A stretch of 55,098 nucleotides of DNA from CAYGZM01 sp964354365 (GCA_964354365.1 CAYGZM010000010.1:1-55098); one strand, 5' to 3'. Shown: positions 35,928-45,301, numbered from the stretch's first letter. The notes: generated from the sequence alone by a model not told the origin. Program-made: numbers and translations.

Positions 35928-37405
35928 CAGGCAAATCTTCTAACAAGCTTATGTTCCAACATTCCTTTTATATGCTCCACCGTATCGGCGCCGAATTTCT
36001 CCTCTATCATTCTCAAATAGCGGGGGCTACTGTGATATTCCTCAAAGGCTCTGTCCCGAAAACGCAATATCTCCGAGCTCGACAGGCTCTCATTCGACAG
36101 GGGAAGCGTATCCTTGCCTAATTGCGAGTAGCTCAGCCAGTTTTCAGGCAAATCGGCTCCACGCTCCACCATATCCTCGTACAACTGCGAACCCGGGTAG
36201 GCCATAGCCGTGTAGAAGTTCGTATATTCGCAGTTCAGCTCTTTCGCCATATCCAGCGTTTCCTGCATCGTCTCTGCATCGTCGTCGGGAAGGCCGAGTA
36301 TGAAGTTGGCAACAATATAGATGCCTGCATCATGGGTCATCTCGATGGCTCTTATTATGGCGTCCCTGTCGAATGTGCCCTTGACTACTCCATCGCGTAC
36401 CTTCTTGCTGCCTGATTCAATGCCGTAGGCGAGCCAGTTTATCCCCGCCGCCTTCATCTTCTCCAGCAGCCTTTGATTTATGGTGTCTATCCTCGTATAA
36501 GCCCATATATTCAGGTCGTAGCCGCGTTGGGCAAGCAGGTCGCAGGTTTCGATGATGTGGCTTTCTCTCAGGCCGAATATCTCATCGGCAAACTTGATGT
36601 TCCTGACTCCATATTCCTCCACAAGCAGACCTATCTCGTCGGCGATTCTTTTGGGACTGCGAAAGCGGACTCCCGGCCTGCCGTCATAATTCGCCTTGAT
36701 ATTGCAGAACTTACAATTGAACGGACAGCCAAAGCTCGTGTACAGAACCGCATAGGGCTGTCTCTGATCCAGATGCCCGAAACAATGCCAGTTATGTGCT
36801 CTGTATTCGCTCATAGACAGCAAGTCCCAGGCGGCGAACGGCAGTTCGTCGATATTCCTGACCAATCGCCCCCATCCGTTTGAGACGATTTGGCCGTTCT
36901 TGCGCGACCAAAGCCCCTTTATGTTATAGTCTTCTATCCCGCTGCTCGAATTCAACTTTTCCAGGAGCTCAACCACAGTATGGAAACACTCTCCCTTGAA
37001 TACAAAATCCACTTCCTCTTCGACCAGCGTCTTTTCGGGAAGGGCGGACGGATGGATACCATAGAGCGCCGTCCTGACCTGCGGCAATTCTTGCTTGATT
37101 AGACTCAGAAGCCGGCCCGCCGAGACCATCTTGGGAGTGGATGAAGCCGAGGGATTCGACCCTACGGCGCCAATTGCCGCCAGTACGGGATTACATTCCG
37201 CAATCTCCTCAATTATGCGGTCGTCGGAATAGACCTCCGCCTCTGTATCGATGATTCTGACCGAGAATCCCTTCCAGCGGGCAAATGCCGCTATCAATCC
37301 CGCCCATACCGGAGGCTCGATTGCCGCAAGGCTGAACCGGAGGTCTTCATACGCCTCTTTCTTTCCACCGGGGTTTATCAGCAGTAGATCAATTCCGTTT
37401 TCCAT
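35927..37405 (-). CDS. B12-binding radical SAM protein
   Basis: A 492-residue enzyme. The N-terminal cobalamin-binding-like Rossmann domain (about 1-150; LLLINPGG and VDFVFKGEC) lacks the classical D-x-H-x-x-G. The radical SAM core has the 4Fe-4S motif at C227-x3-C231-x2-C234 (GCPFNCKFCNI), then AYGIESGSKKVRDGVVKG and ANFILGLPDDDAETMQETLD. The domain order matches the B12-radical-SAM class that includes methylases and cyclases acting on unactivated carbon. Located inside a glycan cluster, it could modify a sugar or lipid carrier, for example by C-methylation. That is an inference. It is translationally coupled to the dual glycosyltransferase. Confidence 0.88.
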   Translation of the reverse strand: MENGIDLLLINPGGKKEAYEDLRFSLAAIEPPVWAGLIAAFARWKGFSVRIIDTEAEVYSDDRIIEEIAECNPVLAAIGAVGSNPSASSTPKMVSAGRLLSLIKQELPQVRTALYGIHPSALPEKTLVEEEVDFVFKGECFHTVVELLEKLNSSSGIEDYNIKGLWSRKNGQIVSNGWGRLVRNIDELPFAAWDLLSMSEYRAHNWHCFGHLDQRQPYAVLYTSFGCPFNCKFCNIKANYDGRPGVRFRSPKRIADEIGLLVEEYGVRNIKFADEIFGLRESHIIETCDLLAQRGYDLNIWAYTRIDTINQRLLEKMKAAGINWLAYGIESGSKKVRDGVVKGTFDRDAIIRAIEMTHDAGIYIVANFILGLPDDDAETMQETLDMAKELNCEYTNFYTAMAYPGSQLYEDMVERGADLPENWLSYSQLGKDTLPLSNESLSSSEILRFRDRAFEEYHSSPRYLRMIEEKFGADTVEHIKGMLEHKLVRRFA

Positions 37406-37482
37406 AAGCCGGTCCTCTATTTTTCAGGACAGTCGGAATACCTGGGGAGTTTCTTTGGCTGTGTCAATCGGATGCTGCCTTC

Positions 37483-38607
37483 TCAAAGCGAGCTCAACAC
37501 TTCACTGTCATATTGCTTGCTTCTGCGGGCAACTTCAACTCTTTTATCAGCCGGCTCCCTTGGCGCCTCATCGTATCCGCGAGGATAAGCGTCAATAGGA
37601 GCAATTTGGCTGGCGGCATCGTAGGAAGCATGATGGAAAATGATCTCGCTGCCGGAATTGTCAAATCTGAAAGGAACGTGCAAGAATCCATTCAATACTT
37701 CTTTGACCTGATGCTGTCTGTCGGGCTCCACAAAGAATATCATGAAGCCGCCCCCGCCTGCGCCCAGCAGCTTGCCGCCTATAGCGCCCGCCTTGCGGGC
37801 TGTATTATATATCTGGTCAATCTCAGGGTTGGATATTTTATCAGTCAGACTCCGCTTGAGCTTCCAGGATTCGTGCAGCAGTCTGCCGAAGTCTTTAACA
37901 TCTCGACCCTCGGCAAGGACTCCGAGTGCTTCATCAACCATTTGGCCCATTGCAGCTAATTCGCTTCTTCTCTTGCGAGTGTTCTCAATCTGGTCTTTTG
38001 CGACCTTCGAGGCGATTCTCGTAAATCCTGTGAAAACGAGCATTATGTGGTCCTGGAGCTCCTGCAGCCTGTAGCGGTCGAGGATAACGGGCGTGACCCT
38101 GAAGTTATCATCGCCGTTGAAGCTTATTTTCTTAAATCCGCCGCAAGCCGCCAGAATCTGATCCTGTGAGCCTACGTGCTCTCCGAGAATGTCGCGTTCG
38201 ATATGGATGGCCTCTTTTGCCAGACGCATATTGGTGGGCATCAGCCCTTTCAGGGCATAAAGGCTGTACAGCAGACCCACCGTAAAAGAAGAGCTTGAAC
38301 CCAGACCGGTTCGCGCCGGCAAATCGCCGTCATGGTGGATTTCCAGTCCTTCCCTGACTCCCATAAATTCAAGCGTCGTCCTGACGGCGGAGTGGTGGAT
38401 TTCAGAAATTTCTCTCACGTTCTCCACCTTTGAATAGACAATTCGATACTTATGGTCGAAGAAGGGCGGCAAGTACCTGCACGAAATATAGCAGTACTTG
38501 TCTATCGTTGTCGCCAATACCTGCCCCCCGTTTTCCCGATACCAGACGGGATAATCTGTGCCGCCTCCGAAGAAGGAGATGCGGTAAGGAGTTCTGCTGA
38601 TAATCAT
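37483..38607 (-). CDS. GHMP kinase, heptose-7-phosphate kinase (HddA)-like
   Basis: A 374-residue sugar kinase. The opening MIISRTPYRISFFGGGTDYP is typical of D-glycero-D-manno-heptose 7-phosphate kinases and related GHMP members. The ATP loop is LPARTGLGSSSSFTVGLLYS, with the Mg-binding Glu in EREI-like HIERDILGEHVGSQDQ. Motif 3 is GAIGGKLLGAGGGGFMIFFV. The product would be a sugar 1-phosphate ready for nucleotidyl transfer. No GmhA isomerase or HddC nucleotidyltransferase is in the window, so a heptose pathway is incomplete here. Related fucose- or galactose-type GHMP kinases are alternatives. Confidence 0.85.
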   Translation of the reverse strand: MIISRTPYRISFFGGGTDYPVWYRENGGQVLATTIDKYCYISCRYLPPFFDHKYRIVYSKVENVREISEIHHSAVRTTLEFMGVREGLEIHHDGDLPARTGLGSSSSFTVGLLYSLYALKGLMPTNMRLAKEAIHIERDILGEHVGSQDQILAACGGFKKISFNGDDNFRVTPVILDRYRLQELQDHIMLVFTGFTRIASKVAKDQIENTRKRRSELAAMGQMVDEALGVLAEGRDVKDFGRLLHESWKLKRSLTDKISNPEIDQIYNTARKAGAIGGKLLGAGGGGFMIFFVEPDRQHQVKEVLNGFLHVPFRFDNSGSEIIFHHASYDAASQIAPIDAYPRGYDEAPREPADKRVEVARRSKQYDSEVLSSL

Positions 38608-38633
38608 TTTAGTGGTCCCCCAATTGTTTCGTC

Positions 38634-39566
38634 TTAGACATTCGCATATTGATTTCTTTTGACGATTTGATACGCCTTTATCAGCTCGCTTATGCCGTAT
38701 TGCAGCGTGAACCTGGGCGCAAACCCCGTTGATTCCATCTTTTCATTGCTCACGATATAGTCCCTTTTGTCGGGGTCTTTGCCGATCTCCGATTCGACGA
38801 TATGAAATTCCGGGACTTGTTTCTTTATCTCTTCGCACAACCGGCGTTTGCTTATATTGCAATCACTCAACCCGACGTTGTAAGGCTCGTTCTTCATAGC
38901 GTCGAAGTTGTCTATGCAATGAATGAAGACTCTGGCAATATCACGGATATGAATGTAATTCCTCTTGAAGTGAGCCTCGAAAAGAACAATGAAACGGTCA
39001 TAGACGGCTCTATAGGTGAAATCATTCACCAGCAGGTCAAGACGCATCCGCGGACTCGCCCCGAACACCGTAGCCAGTCTCAACGTGATGCTGTTGCCCG
39101 CATCGAGAATCGCATTCTCCGCTTCTGTTTTCAACTGGCCGTACAAGGAAACCGGGTTCAAAGGAGTATTCTCATCGCAGAACTTGCCCTTCTGACCTAT
39201 GCCGTACCCGCTGTTGGTCGTCGGAAACACTATCCTCTGCTCTTTGCTCCGCAGCTCCAGTATCATCTTTATCGCGTCCAAGTTTGTCGTCCGGGCGGCT
39301 ACAGGATCCCTCGCGCAAAGCGGCGCGCCGGTCAGACACGCCAGAGGTATGATGACGTCAACATCTTTCATCACGCCTGACATAAGTTTTCTGTCGCGGG
39401 CGTCTCCGCGGATAACGGACAATTTCTCTTCGCAGCAACACTCCAGCAAGGATGTCTGGTTATACATAAAACTGTCAACGGCGATTACCTCATCGCCTCT
39501 TCTGAGCAGCTCTGGAACCATGACGGAGCCGATATATCCCGCCGCACCTGTCACCAGAATTTTCAT
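38634..39566 (-). CDS. NAD-dependent sugar epimerase/dehydratase
   Basis: A 310-residue extended SDR. The dinucleotide motif is GAAGYIG (7-13), the acidic residue for NAD is D31, the substrate Thr/Ser region is PTTNSGYG and the catalytic Tyr-x3-Lys is Y142-GQL-K146. It acts on a nucleotide sugar in the cytosol. The exact reaction (4-epimerisation, 4,6-dehydration or decarboxylation) cannot be assigned. The active-site Thr is followed by Asn, not the Asp-Glu pair of 4,6-dehydratases, which favours an epimerase or reductase. Its start overlaps the E1-beta stop by 4 bp. Confidence 0.87.
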   Translation of the reverse strand: MKILVTGAAGYIGSVMVPELLRRGDEVIAVDSFMYNQTSLLECCCEEKLSVIRGDARDRKLMSGVMKDVDVIIPLACLTGAPLCARDPVAARTTNLDAIKMILELRSKEQRIVFPTTNSGYGIGQKGKFCDENTPLNPVSLYGQLKTEAENAILDAGNSITLRLATVFGASPRMRLDLLVNDFTYRAVYDRFIVLFEAHFKRNYIHIRDIARVFIHCIDNFDAMKNEPYNVGLSDCNISKRRLCEEIKKQVPEFHIVESEIGKDPDKRDYIVSNEKMESTGFAPRFTLQYGISELIKAYQIVKRNQYANV

Positions 39567-40603
39567 TCGACGATTTCCTTTACAGCGTTGATGATCTGCT
39601 CTGCTCCGGGATAAAACGCTTCCTCCAGGACATAGCTCGCCGGCACGGGGACATCAGGCCAGCCCACTCGCTTGATTGGAGCCTTCAGATCCCCAAAACC
39701 TTTTTCCGCCACGATGGCTGCTATTTCCGCCGTGACGCCGCCCGTCACCCAGTCCGTATCAACAATGATTAAGCGCCCCGTCTTCTTTACGGAATTGAGA
39801 ATGATCTGCTCGTCCAGGGGCTTGAGGGTCCTCAAGTCAATTACTTCGACGTCATATCCCTTTTCCTGCAATTCCGCTGCAACTCGCAAAGCCTCGATAA
39901 CCATGTACGAGATTCCGACAATTGTAACGTCCTTACCGAGTCTGCGAACAATACCCTTTCCAAAGGGGATTGAATACGGCTCTTCGGGCACGTGACCTTC
40001 GTGCTTATACGACCATCGGTGCTCTATGAAGATCACGGGATTATTGTCGGCGATACTCGTAATCAGCAGTCCCTTGGCGTCGTACGCCGTGCTCGGCATC
40101 ACGAGTTTTAGGCCGGGCACATGCATAAACAGACCGTGCAGCGACTGAGAGTGTTGAGCCGCCGAGCCCCAGCCTCGTCCGATGACCGCCCTAATCACCA
40201 GAGGAACGTTGACGTGTCCCCCAAACATATAGCTCCATTTTGAAGCGTGATTGACGATTTGGTCCATCGCCAGCATTAGGAAATCCGGCCGGTTGTGAAT
40301 ATATACGGGCCGCAGACCTGCTATGGCAGCCCCCACGGCGACTCCCGTCATCGCATTCTCGGAAAGAGGGGTGTCGAATACCCGCTCACTGCCGTATTTC
40401 TTATGCAGGTCCAGGGTCGTTCCGAACATACCCATAGGGTCGTCCACGCCCTGTCCCATGACGAATACCCGATCGTCCCGCTCCAGCGCCTGGTCCAGGG
40501 CCTCTCTCAAGGCCTGCGGAAACGTGAGCTTTCGCACATCCTGGCCGAGGTGCTCGTCAAAGCCCGGTTCCTGTTTTTCAATTAGAATCTTTGTCCAGGG
40601 CAT
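39563..40603 (-). CDS. Thiamine-dependent dehydrogenase E1-beta-like subunit
   Basis: A 346-residue protein of the 2-oxoacid/acetoin dehydrogenase E1-beta (transketolase C-terminal-like) family: REALDQALERDDRVFVMGQG, DTPLSENAMTGVAVGAAIAG, RPVYIHNRPDFLMLAMDQIV and the C-terminal VIDLRTLKPLDEQIILNSVK with TDWVTGGVTAEI. It pairs with the E1-alpha-like product of the upstream gene to form an alpha2-beta2 ThDP enzyme. No E2 acyltransferase, E3 or lipoyl protein is in the window, so the partner reaction is likely C-C bond formation or aldehyde release, perhaps on a glycan precursor. Confidence 0.9.
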   Translation of the reverse strand: MPWTKILIEKQEPGFDEHLGQDVRKLTFPQALREALDQALERDDRVFVMGQGVDDPMGMFGTTLDLHKKYGSERVFDTPLSENAMTGVAVGAAIAGLRPVYIHNRPDFLMLAMDQIVNHASKWSYMFGGHVNVPLVIRAVIGRGWGSAAQHSQSLHGLFMHVPGLKLVMPSTAYDAKGLLITSIADNNPVIFIEHRWSYKHEGHVPEEPYSIPFGKGIVRRLGKDVTIVGISYMVIEALRVAAELQEKGYDVEVIDLRTLKPLDEQIILNSVKKTGRLIIVDTDWVTGGVTAEIAAIVAEKGFGDLKAPIKRVGWPDVPVPASYVLEEAFYPGAEQIINAVKEIVE

Positions 40604-40609
40604 CTCAAA

Positions 40610-41587
40610 TCAAGCATAGAGATACTTCGTAACTTCTTTCTTGTCCGGCAAAGGGCTATTCTGAGCAAAATCAAAGGCCCGGCGTATCTCTTCGTCTATC
40701 GCCTGCCCGATTTCCGTTTTCTTGTCGTCCGTCAGGATGCCATTCCCGATGAGGGTGTCCTCAAGCTCCTTCAACGGGTCTCTGGCCATCCACTCTTCCC
40801 ATTCGTCGAGTTTTCGGTACTGCGTTTTCAACTTATCGCCCGCCCCCGCGTGACCCCGCCAGCGATAGGCCCGGCACTCGAGAAAGGAAGGGCCATTTCC
40901 GGAGCGTGCGTTTTCGATGGCCTCTTTTGCCTTTACATATACCTCGGCGGCATCGGCCCCATCGACCTTGCAGGAGGGGATGCCGAACGCCTTGGGCCGC
41001 ATTGAGATATCATCGTTGACCTGCCTTGCGCTTTGATGCGAGCAGACGGAATAGAAGTTGTTCTCGCAGATGAAAACTACCGGCAGTTTCTTCAACGCGG
41101 CAAAATTCATACTCTCATACAGGACGCCCTCTTCGGAACCGCCGTCTCCGAAAAAGACAACGCTCACCCTTCCATCCCTCCGCAAGACAGAGGCCAAAGC
41201 CGCCCCTACGGCGACCGGGATGCCTCCGCCGACAATAGAAGATGAACCCATCAACCCCACCGACGTATCAATTAGGTGCATTGAACCGCCCCGGCCGCGT
41301 GAGCAGCCTGTCTCTTTGCAGTAAAGCTCGGCGATCATTGCGTTTAAGTCGCCGCCCTTTGCAATGTAATGCCCGTGGCTGCGGTGGTTGCTGAAAACGT
41401 AGTCGGTTTCTTTCAGATTTGCACAGACCCCCGCCGAAATGGCCTCCTGCCCTAAGCACAAATGGACGGGAGTTTTCATTTCGTCCTTGTGGTAGAGCTC
41501 TTCTATCCTGAGCTCCACCTTTCTGATTCTCGAAATGACTACGTACAGGCTCAGAAGAGCTTCTGCGGGAATCTCGGAGTGTTCCAT
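40610..41587 (-). CDS. Thiamine-dependent dehydrogenase E1-alpha-like subunit
   Basis: A 325-residue protein of the E1-alpha family. Seen: HLCLGQEAISAGVCANL, NHRSHGHYIAKGGDL, CSRGRGGSMHLID, and the ThDP/Mg motif VFFGDGGSEEGVLYESMNFA ending in ICENN. It binds thiamine diphosphate and would decarboxylate a 2-oxoacid. The start is ATG at 41587; a GTG one codon earlier overlaps the TAG of the upstream gene. The stop lies 6 bp before the E1-beta start. The neighbours are sugar-modifying enzymes and glycosyltransferases, not central metabolism. Confidence 0.9.
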   Translation of the reverse strand: MEHSEIPAEALLSLYVVISRIRKVELRIEELYHKDEMKTPVHLCLGQEAISAGVCANLKETDYVFSNHRSHGHYIAKGGDLNAMIAELYCKETGCSRGRGGSMHLIDTSVGLMGSSSIVGGGIPVAVGAALASVLRRDGRVSVVFFGDGGSEEGVLYESMNFAALKKLPVVFICENNFYSVCSHQSARQVNDDISMRPKAFGIPSCKVDGADAAEVYVKAKEAIENARSGNGPSFLECRAYRWRGHAGAGDKLKTQYRKLDEWEEWMARDPLKELEDTLIGNGILTDDKKTEIGQAIDEEIRRAFDFAQNSPLPDKKEVTKYLYA

Positions 41588-41589
41588 CA

Positions 41590-43143
41590 CTATTGCAGTC
41601 TCACAATGTCCTTTTGATCGATGCCTAATTCTTCGAGCTCAGCACCCTTTTCGATAATCCTCACGAGGGAAGCGATGACGACCTTTCCCTCATAACCCTT
41701 CAGCGCCTCCGGCGCAAGAACTTCATAATTCAGAAATGTCTCTCCCGCCATGGCCTTATCGTACATATTGCTTATCTTGAACGGCATTTCTTTGGAGAGT
41801 ATGTACAGGATCTTCGCCACGTAACCGGCGCCGTAAACGGCAACTTCTTCGACGCCTTCGCCGATGAGCTTCTCCATCACCTGTTCGCACGCCTTGATCG
41901 TATATAGGTTATTCTTCCACATCCTCCAGAAAAACACGAAGACCAAACGACAGTCGGACAACAGACTTCTGGGCCTGGCCTTGTTCCCAAGATAATTTCT
42001 TATCTTAAAACATAGTTGTCTTAGGGTCAACGAAAATATGATTTGATAAAGCATAAGCTCCACCCAGAAGTGTTTCACGGAGAGCTTGCCGTACTTACCT
42101 CTCGAATGAAGAAGCCTTTCTTTCTTGTCCTGCTTCCTTTCTTTCACCGTTATGAGAATGTCACCAATCCAGTACTGCTGCGAGCTGAGGGTTGCCTTGT
42201 CGATTTTCCATTTGTCTATTTCCAGGCTCGGAATTACCTGCGACATCAGAGTGCTGTAATAGATTCCATCTCCATTCAGGCGAAGGCTTCTGATTGCCGG
42301 ATTCTCCACCAGCGGCAGCACCCGGCCTGTTCTGATGACGTCGAGCGCGGTTGTTGACATGTGCTTACCGTCGTGCGGCCCCAGGTAATTGCCCTCCCCG
42401 GCCTGGCCCGGATGCCGCGTATGATACAGCCACTCGTCGGGATGCCATACTTCCTTCTTGCCGGCGTTTACGAGCCTGAATGTCATATCGTACGGGCCGC
42501 ATATATGGCCCAAATAATCCATGTGCTCATCCGCTCCACCGATGGCGATAAGGTCTTTGCGCAGAGCGCACATACAGGCGCCGTAGTTGCGCAGGTGCAA
42601 GGGGTCCGATAAATCAACTATCCCTGTCGGTTTACCGCCTACGCTGTTGAGGCAATCCAAAGTAGTGACTTCTTCAAAAGAGGGATAATTGAAAGGATAG
42701 AACTTCTTGTTCACATTTCGGAATTCATCCATGTGCAGGACGATGTTGCTGTCCTCTTTGAATGACTCGATGATTGACCTGACGAAGCTGGGCCTGATAA
42801 AAGCATCGGAATCGCATACCGTTACTATTCGGCCCGAGCCGGCGACGATGCCCAAGTTATACATAAGGTGCTTATGGTAGTAGATGTCCTTGGGCATGTT
42901 CATAACTATCCACTTGTCAACAACCGGAGGATTGCCGAATGCCGCGCACTTGTTCAGGCGCAGCTCTATGTCCTCCAGACGCCGGTCATAGTATTCAATC
43001 CAGATGACTTCGAACGACTCTCTCGGGGCGTCCTGATGCTCCAGATAGTCCAGAATATGGAAACTCTCCCGAACGGACCAATCCAGCAGCACGATACTCA
43101 CCTCGGGTTGCTGCTGAAGTTTGTGCTCAAATAATATCTCCAT
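41590..43143 (-). CDS. GT2-like glycosyltransferase with C-terminal Rossmann-like module
   Basis: A 517-residue protein from the ATG at 43143; the frame is open to 43206, but the domain starts here. Residues about 12-300 form a GT-A glycosyltransferase: PEVSIVLLDWSVRESFHILD, then VTVCDSDAFIRPSF with the D111-x-D113 metal site, and EHMDYLGHICGPYDMTFRLV. A helical stretch follows. Residues 431-517 are a small Rossmann-like module (VEEVAVYGAGYVAKILYILS ... GKVVIASLVRIIEKGAELEE) like those in PglD and TagF-type proteins. The N-termini of the two CDP-glycerol-transferase-like proteins upstream have a similar module. The donor sugar is unknown. Confidence 0.82.
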   Translation of the reverse strand: MEILFEHKLQQQPEVSIVLLDWSVRESFHILDYLEHQDAPRESFEVIWIEYYDRRLEDIELRLNKCAAFGNPPVVDKWIVMNMPKDIYYHKHLMYNLGIVAGSGRIVTVCDSDAFIRPSFVRSIIESFKEDSNIVLHMDEFRNVNKKFYPFNYPSFEEVTTLDCLNSVGGKPTGIVDLSDPLHLRNYGACMCALRKDLIAIGGADEHMDYLGHICGPYDMTFRLVNAGKKEVWHPDEWLYHTRHPGQAGEGNYLGPHDGKHMSTTALDVIRTGRVLPLVENPAIRSLRLNGDGIYYSTLMSQVIPSLEIDKWKIDKATLSSQQYWIGDILITVKERKQDKKERLLHSRGKYGKLSVKHFWVELMLYQIIFSLTLRQLCFKIRNYLGNKARPRSLLSDCRLVFVFFWRMWKNNLYTIKACEQVMEKLIGEGVEEVAVYGAGYVAKILYILSKEMPFKISNMYDKAMAGETFLNYEVLAPEALKGYEGKVVIASLVRIIEKGAELEELGIDQKDIVRLQ

Positions 43144-43224
43144 AGCGAATCTTTGTCCGTCTCTTCGGTTCCTAAAATCAGCGATTCCCGATTCCCAAAG
43201 AACCACGCCAAATATCCTGCAGGC

Positions 43225-45294
43225 CTACTCCTGAGTCTTTTTGGCTGGTTTTTCTTTATCGGTCTTCTTGCCTGTTGTCAAACGCTTTTTGAGCCAGGAA
43301 AACAGCCGAAACCACCAGGTTGACCTGATCTCCTCCAATTCTCCTTGTAGGTTCCGGATGTTTTCATCACGCTCGCGCAGTGCGTCGCCGAGCTTTCGGT
43401 TGTCTTGCTCTTTCTGCTCGACCACTTTTTGCAGGCCGTCTATAGCCTGATTCTTCTGTTCGATATTGACCTTCAGCCCTGCGATATCATCATTCTTCTC
43501 TTCGATACAGGCACGCAGCCCTGCAATATCATCGTTCTTCTCCCGGACTTCCCGGTGTAAGTCATCTATCTGGATGCTCTTGTCGTTTGCGAGCTTTTTT
43601 GTTTTCCGGATGGCGGCGCGTTGCTCCTCCAGCACTTTGTCCAGGCTGCCGATCTTTTCGATATACTGCTCAATATCCGCGTGCAAGGATCCCAGCAATC
43701 TTGCCTCCGATTGAGAAGACGGGGCGACAACATATTGCCAGTCCTTATGTTTTGTGCCCTCGGCGATGCAGTGAAAGTTCTCGGCGAAGTAGTCTTCTGC
43801 TCTGCCCAGATTGAAGACTGTCTCGTCTCGGAATCTGCGGCTGTTCCGAGCGAACCGCTTTGTATTTTGCAGTGCGAGTGCAACCTGCTCCTTCAGATCG
43901 TCGATATTCGTGGCAATATAGCCGATGCGCTCGCGGTCCTCGAAATACTTCACATTGTTAAATGCCTTGGCAACGTCCTGTTCTCTATGCGAGAAGAACA
44001 CAACCGGTCGCAGAGTCATAAACGCATAAGTGAAAGCCGTGCCCGACATGTCCGTCACCATCGTTGCCGAGCGGCAATAGTTGTCATTATAGAAACTTGG
44101 GTTGGAGTCAAAAATGAACCGTTTGTCACCGCTGAAATGCTCCGCTATCTTCGTCACATCCTCCGTCTGGAGTGTATGCGGGTGGGGCCGGAAGATTATC
44201 TTGTAATCCGCAAAGCCCTCCAGTAGCGCCTCGACAATTCTCTGGCCGTATTCCGGGACCGACACATACCGTGCAAAATCGCCTGTTGTGATCGTCGGTG
44301 CGTAAATTATGCTGTCCACCGGGAGTTTGTTGTTTTCAAAATAGCGTATGTTGTGATCAAGTTTAATGTACCCGCCGGGTATTCTGCACAACGGCTTGCT
44401 CCTTACCAGCGGGCGTATCCTGTTGCGGCGCATGACGGCGGTGCACGGCAGAAAAACGTAATCCAGCTCGTCCAGGAAGGCCGATTCACGCGGATATTCG
44501 CCATCCGCCGATTCTTGCGGAAGCCCTTCCGGACCGAGCGGCGAATCGTATATGTCGTGGACAAACAGCACCTTTTTGGCTCGTTTGGGCAGGCCGAGCA
44601 TCACCGTAGGAATGGCGAACACGTCAACAAAATCCAGGAAATTCACAATGTCGTGCCCGGCGTAATACGAGTACGCTCGCTTCTCGAATTCATCGTTGCA
44701 TATCACGCCGAACAGAAATATCACGTTGTACCCCTGTTGACGAATCTTGTCATACATTTGCCCGCTGCCGAGGTTCATCCTGTATGCGCTGCTTGGATAA
44801 TAGACTGCCAATGTCTTCTGCGCGGCATCTATGTCCTGCTTTATCTTTCGGGACAAATACTTGGCCAGCGCCTCAACGGCATTTCGGCCGTCACCCAGCC
44901 CTGCCGGATGGGTGACAAGCAGGTGCTCCACATATTCGTTGGGCGTGCTGGTGCTATTGAACGATAACGCATCGACCAATTGCTCCAGCCAGGCCGAATA
45001 AATGAGCGGCTCTTCAAAAACCAGATGCTTTTCCGTCATCAAGCTGTCCAATTTCCTTCGCACATCGGATATGAAAGCCGGATTGCTCGATGCGATAATG
45101 ATGGGGCAGTCCAAATCGACGAGCTGCTTGTCGTCCATCTGGTCCAGTTGAAATACCGGAACATCAAAAAGCTTCTTATCCGTCGTCTTGGCAAGAACAA
45201 AGGACGCCACTTCAAAACCATACTTTGTGAAGAAGCGATGGCAGTCAATCGCCAATTCGCTGTCGCTAAAGACAATTATCTTGTTTGATGTCAT
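43225..45294 (-). CDS. CDP-glycerol glycerophosphotransferase-like protein with coiled coil
   Basis: A 689-residue protein, one of two tandem paralogues. Residues 1-110 are a Rossmann-like module (NKIIVFSDSELAIDCHRFFT). Residues about 155-525 form a TagB/TagF-type GT-B domain with KVLFVHDIYDSP, RIPGGYIKLDHNIRYFE, the catalytic RPHPH (369-373) and VTDMSGTAFTYAF (413-425). Residues 535-658 are a coiled coil rich in E/K/D with a loose repeat (REKNDDIAGLRACIEEKNDD). It ends in an aromatic amphipathic stretch STWWFRLFSWLKKRL and a Lys-rich tail, which suggests membrane association. The reaction would add a polyol phosphate or a sugar phosphate to a glycan. The adjacent paralogue has the YNI/YYG module in place of the coiled coil. 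Confidence 0.82.
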   Translation of the reverse strand: MTSNKIIVFSDSELAIDCHRFFTKYGFEVASFVLAKTTDKKLFDVPVFQLDQMDDKQLVDLDCPIIIASSNPAFISDVRRKLDSLMTEKHLVFEEPLIYSAWLEQLVDALSFNSTSTPNEYVEHLLVTHPAGLGDGRNAVEALAKYLSRKIKQDIDAAQKTLAVYYPSSAYRMNLGSGQMYDKIRQQGYNVIFLFGVICNDEFEKRAYSYYAGHDIVNFLDFVDVFAIPTVMLGLPKRAKKVLFVHDIYDSPLGPEGLPQESADGEYPRESAFLDELDYVFLPCTAVMRRNRIRPLVRSKPLCRIPGGYIKLDHNIRYFENNKLPVDSIIYAPTITTGDFARYVSVPEYGQRIVEALLEGFADYKIIFRPHPHTLQTEDVTKIAEHFSGDKRFIFDSNPSFYNDNYCRSATMVTDMSGTAFTYAFMTLRPVVFFSHREQDVAKAFNNVKYFEDRERIGYIATNIDDLKEQVALALQNTKRFARNSRRFRDETVFNLGRAEDYFAENFHCIAEGTKHKDWQYVVAPSSQSEARLLGSLHADIEQYIEKIGSLDKVLEEQRAAIRKTKKLANDKSIQIDDLHREVREKNDDIAGLRACIEEKNDDIAGLKVNIEQKNQAIDGLQKVVEQKEQDNRKLGDALRERDENIRNLQGELEEIRSTWWFRLFSWLKKRLTTGKKTDKEKPAKKTQE

Positions 45295-45301
45295 TGTGAT
45301 A

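Noticed and set aside
39563..41587. Pyruvate dehydrogenase complex operon
   Set aside because: Only E1 subunits are present, embedded in glycan genes. No E2, E3 or lipoylation genes are in the window.
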